DNA from: Azoarcus olearius
GTDB taxonomy: Bacteria > Pseudomonadota > Gammaproteobacteria > Burkholderiales > Rhodocyclaceae
Direction: 5' to 3'
DNA length: 64,000 nucleotides
Assembly: GCF_001682385.1 (NCBI RefSeq)
Contig: NZ_CP016210.1
Location: forward strand, 2,790,001-2,854,000
Part shown: piece by piece, positions 34,640 through 47,445 of the stretch
Layout: each line of letters starts with the position of its first letter
How positions within the stretch are numbered: the stretch's first letter is position 1
Position numbers and translations under genes: made by a program
The notes under the pieces: generated by a model
Database searches by the model: none
What the model was told of the DNA's origin: nothing
What the model saw: only the letters and a program-made list of their open reading frames with translations

Positions 34640-35089
34640 ATGATCTCGAACCGCAGCGAAGTCACCGCTATGATCCTGTCCGCCAAGGTCCGCAAGGGCA
34701 TCAAGTGGTCGCAGGTGGCCGAAGCGATCGGCCTGTCCAAGGAATGGACCACGGCCGGCTGCCTCGGCCAGATGACTTTCGACAAGGCCCAGGCCGAAAC
34801 CATCGGCAAGCTCTTCGAGCTGTCCGACGAAGCCATCGCCTGGCTGCAGATCGTGCCCTACAAGGGCTCGCTGCCCACCGCCGTGCCGACCGATCCGCTG
34901 ATCTACCGCTGGTACGAAGTCGTCAGCGTGTATGGCAGCACCATCAAGGAGCTGATCCACGAGGAATTCGGCGACGGCATCATGAGTGCGATCGACTTCT
35001 CGATGGACATCCAGCGCGAATCCGACCCCAAGGGCGACCGCGTGAACGTGGTGCTGTCGGGCAAGTTCCTGCCCTACAAGAGCTACTGA
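34640..35089 (+). CDS. cynS: Cyanase (cyanate hydratase)
   Basis: This 149-residue enzyme converts cyanate and bicarbonate to ammonia and two CO2 in the cytoplasm, as a decamer. All three catalytic residues are present with the same mutual spacing as in E. coli (Arg90, Glu93 in YRWYEVV; Ser116 in GIMSAIDF; E. coli Arg96/Glu99/Ser122). The N-terminal helical DNA-binding-like domain is complete. It lies 51 bp downstream of cynD. No carbonic anhydrase (cynT) is nearby, so bicarbonate must come from elsewhere. Confidence 0.97.
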   Translation: MISNRSEVTAMILSAKVRKGIKWSQVAEAIGLSKEWTTAGCLGQMTFDKAQAETIGKLFELSDEAIAWLQIVPYKGSLPTAVPTDPLIYRWYEVVSVYGSTIKELIHEEFGDGIMSAIDFSMDIQRESDPKGDRVNVVLSGKFLPYKSY

Positions 35090-35163
35090 GCCCGACGCGT
35101 TCCGGCCGGCCGGCGGTTGCGCCGCGGGCTGGAAGGCCCTGCCTTCCCCCTGGATACCTCACG

Positions 35164-35961
35164 ATGCTGCTTGGTTTCACGCTCGGCGCCGCCGTGGGCG
35201 CGGTGCTCGGCCTCACCGGCGCCGGCGGCGGCGTACTGGCCGTCCCGGCGCTGGTGCTCGGCCTCGGCCTCAGCCTGCCCGAGGCCGCGCCGATTGCGCT
35301 GGTCGCGGTTGGCGGCGCTGCCGCCATGGGCTGCATTGCCGGACTGCGGCGCGGCCTGGTGCGCTACCGCGCAGCGGCGCTGATGGCCGCGGTCGGCGCC
35401 CTGTGTGCGCCACTCGGCATGTGGCTCGCGCACCATCTGCCGGTGCGCGTCCTGATCGTCGCGTTCTGCGCGGTGATGGTGGTGATCGCGGTGCGGATGC
35501 TGCGCCAGGCGGGCGCGGCCGGCCGCGCCGCCGACGACGCCCACGCGGAGCACAACTGCATGATCAACCGGCTGACCGGGCGCTTCCGCTGGAATCTGCG
35601 CTGCTCCGCCACGCTCGCCGGCATCGGTGCCACGGCGGGACTCTTCACCGGCATGCTGGGCGTCGGCGGTGGTTTCCTGATCGTGCCCGCGTTCCGCCAG
35701 TTCAGCGATCTGACGATGCAGGCAAGCGCAGCAACCTCGCTCGCGGTCATCGCGCTCGTCAGCAGCGCCACCGTTGCGGGTTCGCTCGCCGCCGGAGCGA
35801 GCCTCGCGCCCTCCGCCTGGGCCTTCATCGCGGGCACCGCGGGCGGCATGTTTGCCGGGCGGCTGACCGCGGCCAGGCTGCCGTGGCAGTGGCTGCAGCG
35901 CATCTTCGCCTGGACCGTGCTGGCGGTTGCCGCCGCACTGTTCGCCCGCCACTTCGTCTGA
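35164..35961 (+). CDS. TauE/SafE (TSUP) family permease
   Basis: This 265-residue integral membrane protein has about eight helices in two pseudo-repeats. Each repeat starts with a Gly-rich motif (GLTGAGGGVLAVPALVLG and GMLGVGGGFLIVPAF), the hallmark of TSUP transporters, which export sulfite, sulfoacetate or other sulfur anions. It follows cynS by 74 bp and precedes a persulfide-dioxygenase-like protein, so export of sulfite formed from sulfane sulfur is a reasonable guess. Whether it is co-transcribed with the cyn genes is not certain. Confidence 0.88.
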   Translation: MLLGFTLGAAVGAVLGLTGAGGGVLAVPALVLGLGLSLPEAAPIALVAVGGAAAMGCIAGLRRGLVRYRAAALMAAVGALCAPLGMWLAHHLPVRVLIVAFCAVMVVIAVRMLRQAGAAGRAADDAHAEHNCMINRLTGRFRWNLRCSATLAGIGATAGLFTGMLGVGGGFLIVPAFRQFSDLTMQASAATSLAVIALVSSATVAGSLAAGASLAPSAWAFIAGTAGGMFAGRLTAARLPWQWLQRIFAWTVLAVAAALFARHFV

Positions 35962-35977
35962 AAGGACACCCCCACCC

Positions 35978-36838
35978 ATGCTCCGCACCGAAGCCTTCTT
36001 CGATCCCGCCTCGGCCACCTTCAGCTACGTGGTGTTCGAGACCGACGGCGCCGACTGCGCCATCATCGACTCGGTGCTCGGCTACGACGCTGCCTCCGGC
36101 CGCACCTCCACCACCGCCGCCGACCGCATCCTGGCCTTCGTCGAAGCGCACCGGCTGCGCGTGCAGTGGCTGCTCGAAACCCACGCCCATGCCGACCATC
36201 TGTCCGCGGCGGCCTACCTGCGGCGCCGCAGCGGCGGGCGCATCGGCATCAGCGCGCGGATCGGCGAGGTGCAGTCCACCTTCCGCGAGGCCTTCAGCCT
36301 GGAACCGGAATTCCGCATCGACGGCAGCCAGTTCGACCACCTGTTCGAAGACGGCGAGCGCTTTTTCATCGGCAGCCTGCCCGCGGTGGCGATGCAGGTG
36401 CCCGGCCACACACCGGCCGACCTCGCCTACCGCATCGGCGACGATGCGGTGTTCGTCGGCGACACCCTGTTCATGCCCGACGTCGGCACCGCGCGCTGCG
36501 ACTTCCCGGGCGGCGATCCGGCGCTGTTGTACCGCTCGATCCGGCGCCTGCTGTCGCTGCCGCCCGCAACCCGGCTGTTCCTGTGCCACGACTACCCGCC
36601 GCCCGGTCGGGCCGCCGCGTGCGAAACCACGGTGGGCGCGCAGCGCGCTGCCAACATCCATGTGCGCGACGGCATCGGCGAGGCGGAATTCGCCGCCAGG
36701 CGGCGCGCGCGCGATGCCACGCTGGGACTGCCCGCGCTGATCGCGCCCGCCATCCAGGTGAACATCCGCGCCGGCGAATTGCCGCCGCCGGACGCCAGCG
36801 GCAAGCGCTTCCTGAAAATTCCGCTCGACGTGCTGTGA
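35978..36838 (+). CDS. Metallo-beta-lactamase-fold protein, persulfide dioxygenase-like
   Basis: This 286-residue metallohydrolase-fold protein has the metal motif THAHADH (His69, His71, Asp73, His74). Later ligands are in VPGHTPADL, FVGDTLFMPDVG and LCHDYPPPG. The MPDVGTARCDFPGG stretch and overall layout match the ETHE1/BlH-like branch, in which a single iron oxidises glutathione persulfide to sulfite. No rhodanese domain is fused. The start at 35978 has AAAGGA upstream. Its neighbours, a TSUP permease and an MFS carrier, fit sulfide/persulfide disposal. Confidence 0.85.
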   Translation: MLRTEAFFDPASATFSYVVFETDGADCAIIDSVLGYDAASGRTSTTAADRILAFVEAHRLRVQWLLETHAHADHLSAAAYLRRRSGGRIGISARIGEVQSTFREAFSLEPEFRIDGSQFDHLFEDGERFFIGSLPAVAMQVPGHTPADLAYRIGDDAVFVGDTLFMPDVGTARCDFPGGDPALLYRSIRRLLSLPPATRLFLCHDYPPPGRAAACETTVGAQRAANIHVRDGIGEAEFAARRRARDATLGLPALIAPAIQVNIRAGELPPPDASGKRFLKIPLDVL

Positions 36839-38109
36839 TGGACACCCCGCCCGCCTCCACCCGCGAACATGGGCTTGCCCTCCATGCACCGCGCGTTGGC
36901 CAGTGGCTGCTGCAGGTCCTGTTCGTGGGCTTGACGCTGGGCATGACGCGCACCGTGATTCCGGCGCTGGCGGAGTCCGAATTCGGCGTGGCGCGCGACG
37001 CCTTCGGCCTGCTGGCGGCCTTCCTGGTCGCCTTCGGGGTCGTCAAGGGCGCGATGAACTTCGTCGCCGGGCGGCTTTCGGAACGCATCGGCCGGCGCCG
37101 GGTGCTGCTGCTGGGGTGGTGGATCGCGCTGCCGATCCCGCTGCTGGTCTGGTACGCCCCCGGCTGGAACTGGATCGTCGCCGCGATGCTACTGCTCGGC
37201 ATCAACCAGGGCCTGGCCTGGTCGATGACCCAGACCGCCGCGCTGGACCTCACCCGCGCCGACGAGCGCGGCCTGACCGTCGGCCTCAACGAACTCGCCG
37301 GCTACCTCGGCGTGGCGCTGGCCGGCCTCGCCACCGCCTACCTCGCCGAACTCGCCCCGGTGCGCGAAACCCTGCTCGGCTTCGGGCTTGCGGTGATCGC
37401 CCTCGCCTTGCTGCTGGGCCATCGCGTCACCGAAACGCTGCCCTGGGCCCACGGCGCCGCCGGCCCTGCCGGACCCGTGCCGGGCACGCGCGAAATCTTC
37501 CTGAAGGTGTCATGGCGCGACCGCCGCCTCGCCGCGCTCAGCCAGGCCGGGCTGGTGGAGAAATTCGTCGACGCGCTGGTATGGGCCTGCCTGCCGGCGC
37601 TGCTGTTCCAGCGCGGTCTGCCGCTGCGTCAGATCGGCTGGATCGTGGGCACCTACGGCGTCGTGTGGGGATGCGCGCAGATCTTCACCGGCAAGTTGTC
37701 CGACCGCATCGGCCGCCAGCCGCCCAACGTGTGGGGGATGTGGATCTGCGCGGGCGGCGTGGCGCTGATGGCGCTCGCCCACGGCCTCGCCGCCTGGACG
37801 ATTGCGGCCGCGGTCACCGGGGCCGGCATGGCGCTGCTCTATCCCAACCTGTCGGCCGCGGTCGCGGACCTCGCGGCGCCGGCGTGGCGAGGCTCGGCCA
37901 TCGGCATCTACCGCTTCTGGCGCGATCTGGGTTACGCCATCGGCGGCGTCGCGCTGGGGTTGGTCACCCACCTGGGCGGCGGGCTGGAAGCCGCGTTCTG
38001 GTTCGTCGCGATCGCGATGGCGGGTTCCGGCGCGCTGCTGTGGCGCTTCGGCGAGGAAAGCCATCCACGCCTCGCGCCCCGGCTACGCACCGCGCAGCCC
38101 CCGGCTTGA
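36838..38109 (+). CDS. MFS transporter
   Basis: This 423-residue major-facilitator protein has twelve predicted helices, the loop motif GRLSERIGRRRVLLLG after helix 2 and a matching GKLSDRIGRQPPNVWG after helix 8. The substrate is unknown; it is not clearly CynX. The start codon overlaps the stop of the metallohydrolase gene (TGATG), so the two are coupled. It may export a product of sulfur or cyanate metabolism. Confidence 0.88.
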   Translation: MDTPPASTREHGLALHAPRVGQWLLQVLFVGLTLGMTRTVIPALAESEFGVARDAFGLLAAFLVAFGVVKGAMNFVAGRLSERIGRRRVLLLGWWIALPIPLLVWYAPGWNWIVAAMLLLGINQGLAWSMTQTAALDLTRADERGLTVGLNELAGYLGVALAGLATAYLAELAPVRETLLGFGLAVIALALLLGHRVTETLPWAHGAAGPAGPVPGTREIFLKVSWRDRRLAALSQAGLVEKFVDALVWACLPALLFQRGLPLRQIGWIVGTYGVVWGCAQIFTGKLSDRIGRQPPNVWGMWICAGGVALMALAHGLAAWTIAAAVTGAGMALLYPNLSAAVADLAAPAWRGSAIGIYRFWRDLGYAIGGVALGLVTHLGGGLEAAFWFVAIAMAGSGALLWRFGEESHPRLAPRLRTAQPPA

Positions 38110-38117
38110 CCCGCGGA

Positions 38118-38825
38118 TTACATCCCGAGCGATTTCAACAGCGCGTCGGCGTCGTCATCGGCGGCGGCCTCCGCCGGCGCCGCATTGTCAGCGGTGCCCG
38201 CGCCGGCCGCATGGGCCTGCTCGATCAGCGCATCGGGATCGGGCGCTTCGTCGGCGGCGAACTCGTTGAGCTGGATGAACTCGGTGCGGTCGATCGCCAG
38301 TTCGAGATAGAAGATGTTGTTGCGGCCGGTGTAGAAACTGACCCGGCGTGCCTCCGGGCGATCGAGGTGGGTGTCCACGCTCAGCATCACCTGCTTGGTC
38401 AGCGCCAGCATCTTGGGCTGGTTCTGGGTGATCTGGGTCTGCAGCTCGCGCGAGATCTTGCCGGTGAAGTCGCCCACGCTCTGGTTCATCAGCTCGCCCA
38501 TCACGTTGCCCACCTCGTCCGAGGTGAAGGCGGTGGCGAGGCCCTCGCGCCCCATCCCCATGTTGAGCATGTACTGCTCGTACAACTCCATTGCAGCAGC
38601 GGCCGAGAAGTTGATGACCACCAACCCGGAAAAGCCGCCGTCGAACAGCACGAAGCAGCCGATATCCGGCTTCAGGCAGGTCTTGTGGATGCGCTGGACC
38701 ATGCTCGCGTAGTGGATCCGGCTGCCGGTGGCGACCGTCAGCACCTTGGCGACGGAGTCGCACAGGCTGCGGAGAATGTCCTCGGTTCCGAACACGACGG
38801 GATGCGTATGCGCAGTTTTGACCAT
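38118..38825 (-). CDS. DUF3334 family protein
   Basis: This 235-residue soluble protein matches my memory of DUF3334: MVQRIHKTCLKPDIGCFVLF, FSGLVVINFSAAAAMELYEQ and NIFYLELAIDRTEFIQL are distinctive. The pattern, with EVGNVMGELMNQSVGDFTGK, resembles CheX/CheC phosphatases, so a link to chemotaxis-type signalling is possible. An acidic, Ala-rich tail ends in DADALLKSLGM. ATG 38825 is preferred over an upstream in-frame GTG at 38864 because family members start near there. It is convergent with the MFS gene. Confidence 0.85.
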   Translation of the reverse strand: MVKTAHTHPVVFGTEDILRSLCDSVAKVLTVATGSRIHYASMVQRIHKTCLKPDIGCFVLFDGGFSGLVVINFSAAAAMELYEQYMLNMGMGREGLATAFTSDEVGNVMGELMNQSVGDFTGKISRELQTQITQNQPKMLALTKQVMLSVDTHLDRPEARRVSFYTGRNNIFYLELAIDRTEFIQLNEFAADEAPDPDALIEQAHAAGAGTADNAAPAEAAADDDADALLKSLGM

Positions 38826-38942
38826 GCTTGCCACCGGTATGAAGGAAGCCGGGAGGTATATCACATTCCCGCCGTCCTATTTCTATCGCAGTAGGAGCGC
38901 AGCGCTCGCCCTGCGCCGGGGCCCGGACGGTCCCAGCAATCG

Positions 38943-39488
38943 TCAGCCCGGGCCGAGCGCGACCGCCATCGCGCGAGCCGTCTCCGCCAGCCCTTCGTCG
39001 TATCCGGCAACCTGGGCCGCGACGGTCAGTCCTTCGCCGAGCAAGAAGAGCTGTCGGGCGGCCGCCTGCGGATCGGCCAGAGCCGCCTCGCTGCAGATGC
39101 GCTCGAGGTAGGCCCGGATCGCTTGCTTGTGCGCCGCCGCCACCGCGTGGGCCTCGTCGCTGGCCGCGGGATACTCCGCCGCGGCGTTGATGAAGGCGCA
39201 GCCGTGAAAATCCGGTTCCTGCGTCCACGCCAGGACGAACTCGACGTATGCGGCCGGCCGTTCCGGCAGCGGCCTCGCCTCCAGCGCGGCGCGCATGCGC
39301 GCCATGAAGAGGGTGTCGCGGTGTTCCAGCGCCGCGCGCACCAGCGCCTCCTTGGTGGGGAAGTAGCGGTAGAGCGTGCGTTTGGTGACCTCGCCTTCCT
39401 TGCTCAACTGGTCCACGCCGGTGGCGTGGAAGCCCTGGCGGTAAAAGAGCTGCATGGCGCTGTCGACCAGGTGTTCCTGCTTGGTCAT
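38943..39488 (-). CDS. TetR-family repressor
   Basis: This 181-residue regulator has an N-terminal TetR HTH (MTKQEHLVDSAMQLFYRQGF, VDQLSKEGEVTKRTLYRYFP) and a helical ligand-binding C-terminus with a conserved EPDFHGCAFINAAAEYP segment. The start at 39488 is chosen to match the family length. It is divergent from the HPP protein gene across 151 bp containing three operator-like repeats, so it probably represses both itself and that gene. Confidence 0.9.
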   Translation of the reverse strand: MTKQEHLVDSAMQLFYRQGFHATGVDQLSKEGEVTKRTLYRYFPTKEALVRAALEHRDTLFMARMRAALEARPLPERPAAYVEFVLAWTQEPDFHGCAFINAAAEYPAASDEAHAVAAAHKQAIRAYLERICSEAALADPQAAARQLFLLGEGLTVAAQVAGYDEGLAETARAMAVALGPG

Positions 39489-39541
39489 GGGCAATCGGGA
39501 TAGGGGTGATGGCTCCAGTATGGTGGGCGCGGCGGGCGAAG

Positions 39542-39602
39542 TAAACCGATCGGTAGACAAAAGTACACAGATCGGTTTAGTTTTGTATACAGATCGGTGT
39601 AC
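39542..39602. promoter_or_regulatory. Triple GATCGGT operator-like repeats
   Basis: Three copies of a GATCGGT core occur. TAAACCGATCGGT contains the perfect palindrome ACCGATCGGT (39545-39554). TACACAGATCGGTTTA (39564-39579) and TATACAGATCGGTGTA (39587-39602) are direct repeats 23 bp apart, and the first and second copies also form a 10-bp inverted repeat. The region lies between the divergent TetR and HPP genes and is AT-richer than its surroundings, as expected for promoter and operators. Confidence 0.6.
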
Positions 39603-39639
39603 TTTCTTTCCCGCCCCCTGCCACCCTCCGGAGAAGCTC

Positions 39640-40130
39640 ATGTCCCTGCTCGCCCGCCTCGCCCGTTCCGCCGCCCCGGCCGCCCCTTCGCCGGCCTTCG
39701 TGCTGACGTCGATGTCCGGCGCCATCGTCGCGATCGCGCTCACCGGCTGGCTCACCCAGCTCTCCGGTTACCCCTGGCAAATGGCGCCCTTCGGGGCGAG
39801 CTGCGTGCTCGCCTTCGGCCTGCCCGACAGCCCGCTGGCGCAGCCGCGCAGCATCGTCGGCGGCCACCTGGTGGCAAGCGCGGTCGGGCTGGTGGTGCTG
39901 CATACGATGGGAGACGGCTGGCTGGCGGCCGGGGTGGCGGTGGGGGTGGCACTGGCGCTGATGCAGTTGAGCCGCACAGTCCACGCTCCCGCCGGCGCCG
40001 ATCCGTTGGTGGTGCTCGCCAGCCATGCCGGCGCCGGCTTCCTGCTGACGCCGGTGCTGGCCGGCTCGGTGCTGATCGTCGTGGTGGCACTCGCGGTCAA
40101 CAACCTGCGTCAGCGCGGCAGCTATCCGCG

Positions 40131-40143
<13 letters not shown>
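39640..40143 (+). CDS. HPP family membrane protein
   Basis: This 167-residue membrane protein has four or five helices and the HPP-family core (GYPWQMAPFGASCVLAFGLP, then QPRSIVGGHLVAS). Family members are poorly characterised; plant relatives are linked to nitrite transport. CCGGAGAAG precedes the ATG at 39640. The last 13 bp overlap the 3' end of the hybrid kinase gene on the other strand. Confidence 0.85.
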
Positions 40144-45179
<5,036 letters not shown>

Positions 45180-45196
45180 CCTTCCGGCCTCTCGGT

Positions 45197-45868
45197 TCAG
45201 CGCAGCAGTTCGGGCCACAGCCCCGGCGGCACGCTGGCAATGTATTCGAAGCCGCTTTCGCCCGCAGGCCGGAACACCACCAGTGTGCCTTCCTTGGGGA
45301 AATAGCCGATCAGATCCATCAGATTGGGGCCGTGCGCGACCAGCATGCGGTTGCTGCGGGCCGGCACCGGCGCGGACAGCAGCCGCCGGGTATTGGCGAT
45401 GATCGGGGCCTTCTGCTCGGTGGTGAGGTTGGCGGTGTACATCAGCTGCATGTCGATCTGGGCGGGGAAGCGCGGAAACGCCGCGCTCACGGTGTCGCGC
45501 ACGCGGCACAGCGGGCTGATGTGCATCTCGCCAATGGGTATCCGGGCCTTGCGCATCGCGTCGCCGATGCCTTCGGACAGCTTCTTCCCTTCTGCCGACA
45601 GCGGACGCTGCGTGGAGCAGTCGTTGAGGTCGACCTCGGGCATGCGGTCGGGCCGGGAGTTGTCGGTGTAGCCGTGACGCAGATACAGCACGTAGCCGCC
45701 ACCGCGCAGTTGCTGCAGCGTGTCGCGCGTGGCAATGCGCTCGACGAAGGCCGGCGCCGCGGGTGCGGGCATGTCGCCGGCGTGCACGGCAAGCGGCAGC
45801 GCGCCGCTCAGCGCGAGGGTCGCCGCCAGCGCGGCGTGAAACAGGCGGAACTTACTCTTCATCGACAT
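45197..45868 (-). CDS. Exported histidine-phosphatase-family protein
   Basis: This 223-residue protein of the histidine phosphatase (phosphoglycerate mutase-like) superfamily has a signal peptide (FRLFHAALAATLALSGALPL then AVHAG), so it is periplasmic. The catalytic RHG is in YLRHGYTD, the second histidine in LVAHGPNLMDL and a conserved arginine in SPLCRVRDTVSAAF. The substrate is unknown. The start, at 45868 or 45862, lies inside the 3' end of the HD-GYP gene, so translation may be coupled; the hybrid kinase follows 17 bp downstream. Confidence 0.85.
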   Translation of the reverse strand: MSMKSKFRLFHAALAATLALSGALPLAVHAGDMPAPAAPAFVERIATRDTLQQLRGGGYVLYLRHGYTDNSRPDRMPEVDLNDCSTQRPLSAEGKKLSEGIGDAMRKARIPIGEMHISPLCRVRDTVSAAFPRFPAQIDMQLMYTANLTTEQKAPIIANTRRLLSAPVPARSNRMLVAHGPNLMDLIGYFPKEGTLVVFRPAGESGFEYIASVPPGLWPELLR

Positions 45869-47006
45869 AGCGGGCGGCGATTTCGGCAAATTGATCCTTG
45901 CATTCGAGAAAGGCGTCGACGATCTCGGGGTCGAAATGGCGGCCCCGGCCTTCGACGATGATGCGGGTCGCCTCGTCGAGGCTCATCGGTGCCTTGTAGA
46001 CGCGGCGGCTGATCAGCGCGTCGAACACGTCGGCCAGCGCCATCAGCCGGGCCGACACCGGAATCGCATCGCCCGCGAGCCCGGCCGGGTAGCCGCTGCC
46101 GTCCCATTTCTCGTGGTGGCCGAGCGAGATTTCGCGCGCGATCTCGAGAAACGCGAACGCACCGCCGGCCAGCGAGGCCGCGTCGCGGTCCGCCCCGCCC
46201 AGGGCCTGGTCCATCGCGCGCTCGATCGCCTCCGCGCCGATGACCGGGTGCGTCTTCATGATCTCGAACTCTTCCGGCGTGAGCCGGCCGGGCTTGAGCA
46301 GGATCGCGTCCGGAATGCCGACCTTGCCGATGTCGTGCAGGGGCGCCGCCTTCACGGTGATGTCCAGCCGTCCGCCGGACAGCGCGGCGGTGAAGCGCGG
46401 ATTGGGCAGAAGCCGGGTGGCGAGCACCTTTACGTAGAACTGCGTGCGGATGATGTGGTTGCCGGTTTCGTTGTCGCGCGCCTCGGCCAGACAGGCGAGC
46501 GCACGCACGTTGAGATCCTGGATCAGCAGGTTCTCGCGCATGCGCCGGTGCACTTCGGCCTCCAGCCACTCGTTCTCGCGCGCCAGGCGGTCGCGGGCCT
46601 CCTTCAGTTCCAGCTGGGTGCGCACGCGCGCCAGCACGATGGAGGGGTTGAACGGCTTGGTGATGTAATCGACCGCGCCCAGTTCCAGCCCGCGCATCTC
46701 GTCGTCGGAGCCGGTCATCGCGGTGATGAAGATCACCGGCGTGGCACGGGTGGCAGGGTCTTCGCGCAGATGGCGCAGCACTTCGTAGCCGTCCATCTCC
46801 GGCATCATCACGTCGAGCAGGATGAGGTCCGGACGCGGCTCGGTATGGGCGGCACGAAGCGCGCGTTCGCCCGAATTGACTGCACGCACCTGATAGTGCG
46901 ATTTCAGCACTTCGCCGAGCACCGCGAGATTCTGCGGCGTGTCATCTACGACCAGGAGGGTACGGCGGGGCGGTGTCGCAGCCGCCTGCCGGAGCGGTTC
47001 ACCCAC
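45852..47006 (-). CDS. HD-GYP response regulator (cyclic-di-GMP phosphodiesterase)
   Basis: This 384-residue two-domain protein has an N-terminal receiver with phospho-acceptor Asp65 (LILLDVMMPEMDG) and lysine in YITKPFNP. A coiled linker leads to an HD-GYP domain with LHDIGKVGIPD and GHHEKWDGSGYP. HD-GYP enzymes hydrolyse cyclic-di-GMP. This domain order (RpfG-like) couples phosphorylation to second-messenger breakdown. Downstream on the same strand come a histidine phosphatase and the hybrid kinase, whose Hpt domain could phosphorylate this receiver. Confidence 0.93.
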   Translation of the reverse strand: MGEPLRQAAATPPRRTLLVVDDTPQNLAVLGEVLKSHYQVRAVNSGERALRAAHTEPRPDLILLDVMMPEMDGYEVLRHLREDPATRATPVIFITAMTGSDDEMRGLELGAVDYITKPFNPSIVLARVRTQLELKEARDRLARENEWLEAEVHRRMRENLLIQDLNVRALACLAEARDNETGNHIIRTQFYVKVLATRLLPNPRFTAALSGGRLDITVKAAPLHDIGKVGIPDAILLKPGRLTPEEFEIMKTHPVIGAEAIERAMDQALGGADRDAASLAGGAFAFLEIAREISLGHHEKWDGSGYPAGLAGDAIPVSARLMALADVFDALISRRVYKAPMSLDEATRIIVEGRGRHFDPEIVDAFLECKDQFAEIAARYVDEE

Positions 47007-47171
47007 GGAGGTATTCCTTGTTATGGCTCAGCCCGGGTAATCATACCCTGCCGGCCACGTGGGATTGCCAGCACTGCGGCACGAAAGCAGCGATTCTGGC
47101 GATGCGCGGCAGACGCGCTTCTACGCGGTCGCTCATCACGTGCCGGGCGATGCCCGCTGATGGCCCGCCCG

Positions 47172-47429
47172 CTACTTGAAGAGATCGTCCAGCGGATTCA
47201 CCTTCGGCGACGCCTTGGCCGCCACCCGCTTGCCGGCGAATTCCTCTTCGATGTTGTCGCGGTAATAACTCCACGCCGAGCCGGAGCCCGACAGGCGCCG
47301 CCACACCTCCTCGCCGACCGCGGCGTACTCGATCGCGCTGCCATCGTCGAGTTCGACCCGCAACACGCGCTGGCGCGCGTCGTAGCCGATCGCCCGCAGC
47401 TTGCCGGCACTGATGCGCTTCATCTCCAT
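47172..47429 (-). CDS. KTSC domain protein
   Basis: This 85-residue protein consists of a KTSC domain (IGYDARQRVLRVELDDGSAI, then YAAVGEEVWRRLSGSGSAW) with a short tail. KTSC domains are small, often near nucleic-acid-related genes, and have no firm function. The start MEMKRISAG at 47429 has GGAGAGG ahead. It lies 16 bp downstream of the phosphotransferase gene and may be co-transcribed with it. Confidence 0.8.
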   Translation of the reverse strand: MEMKRISAGKLRAIGYDARQRVLRVELDDGSAIEYAAVGEEVWRRLSGSGSAWSYYRDNIEEEFAGKRVAAKASPKVNPLDDLFK

Positions 47430-47445
47430 GGCCCTCTCCCCGTCT

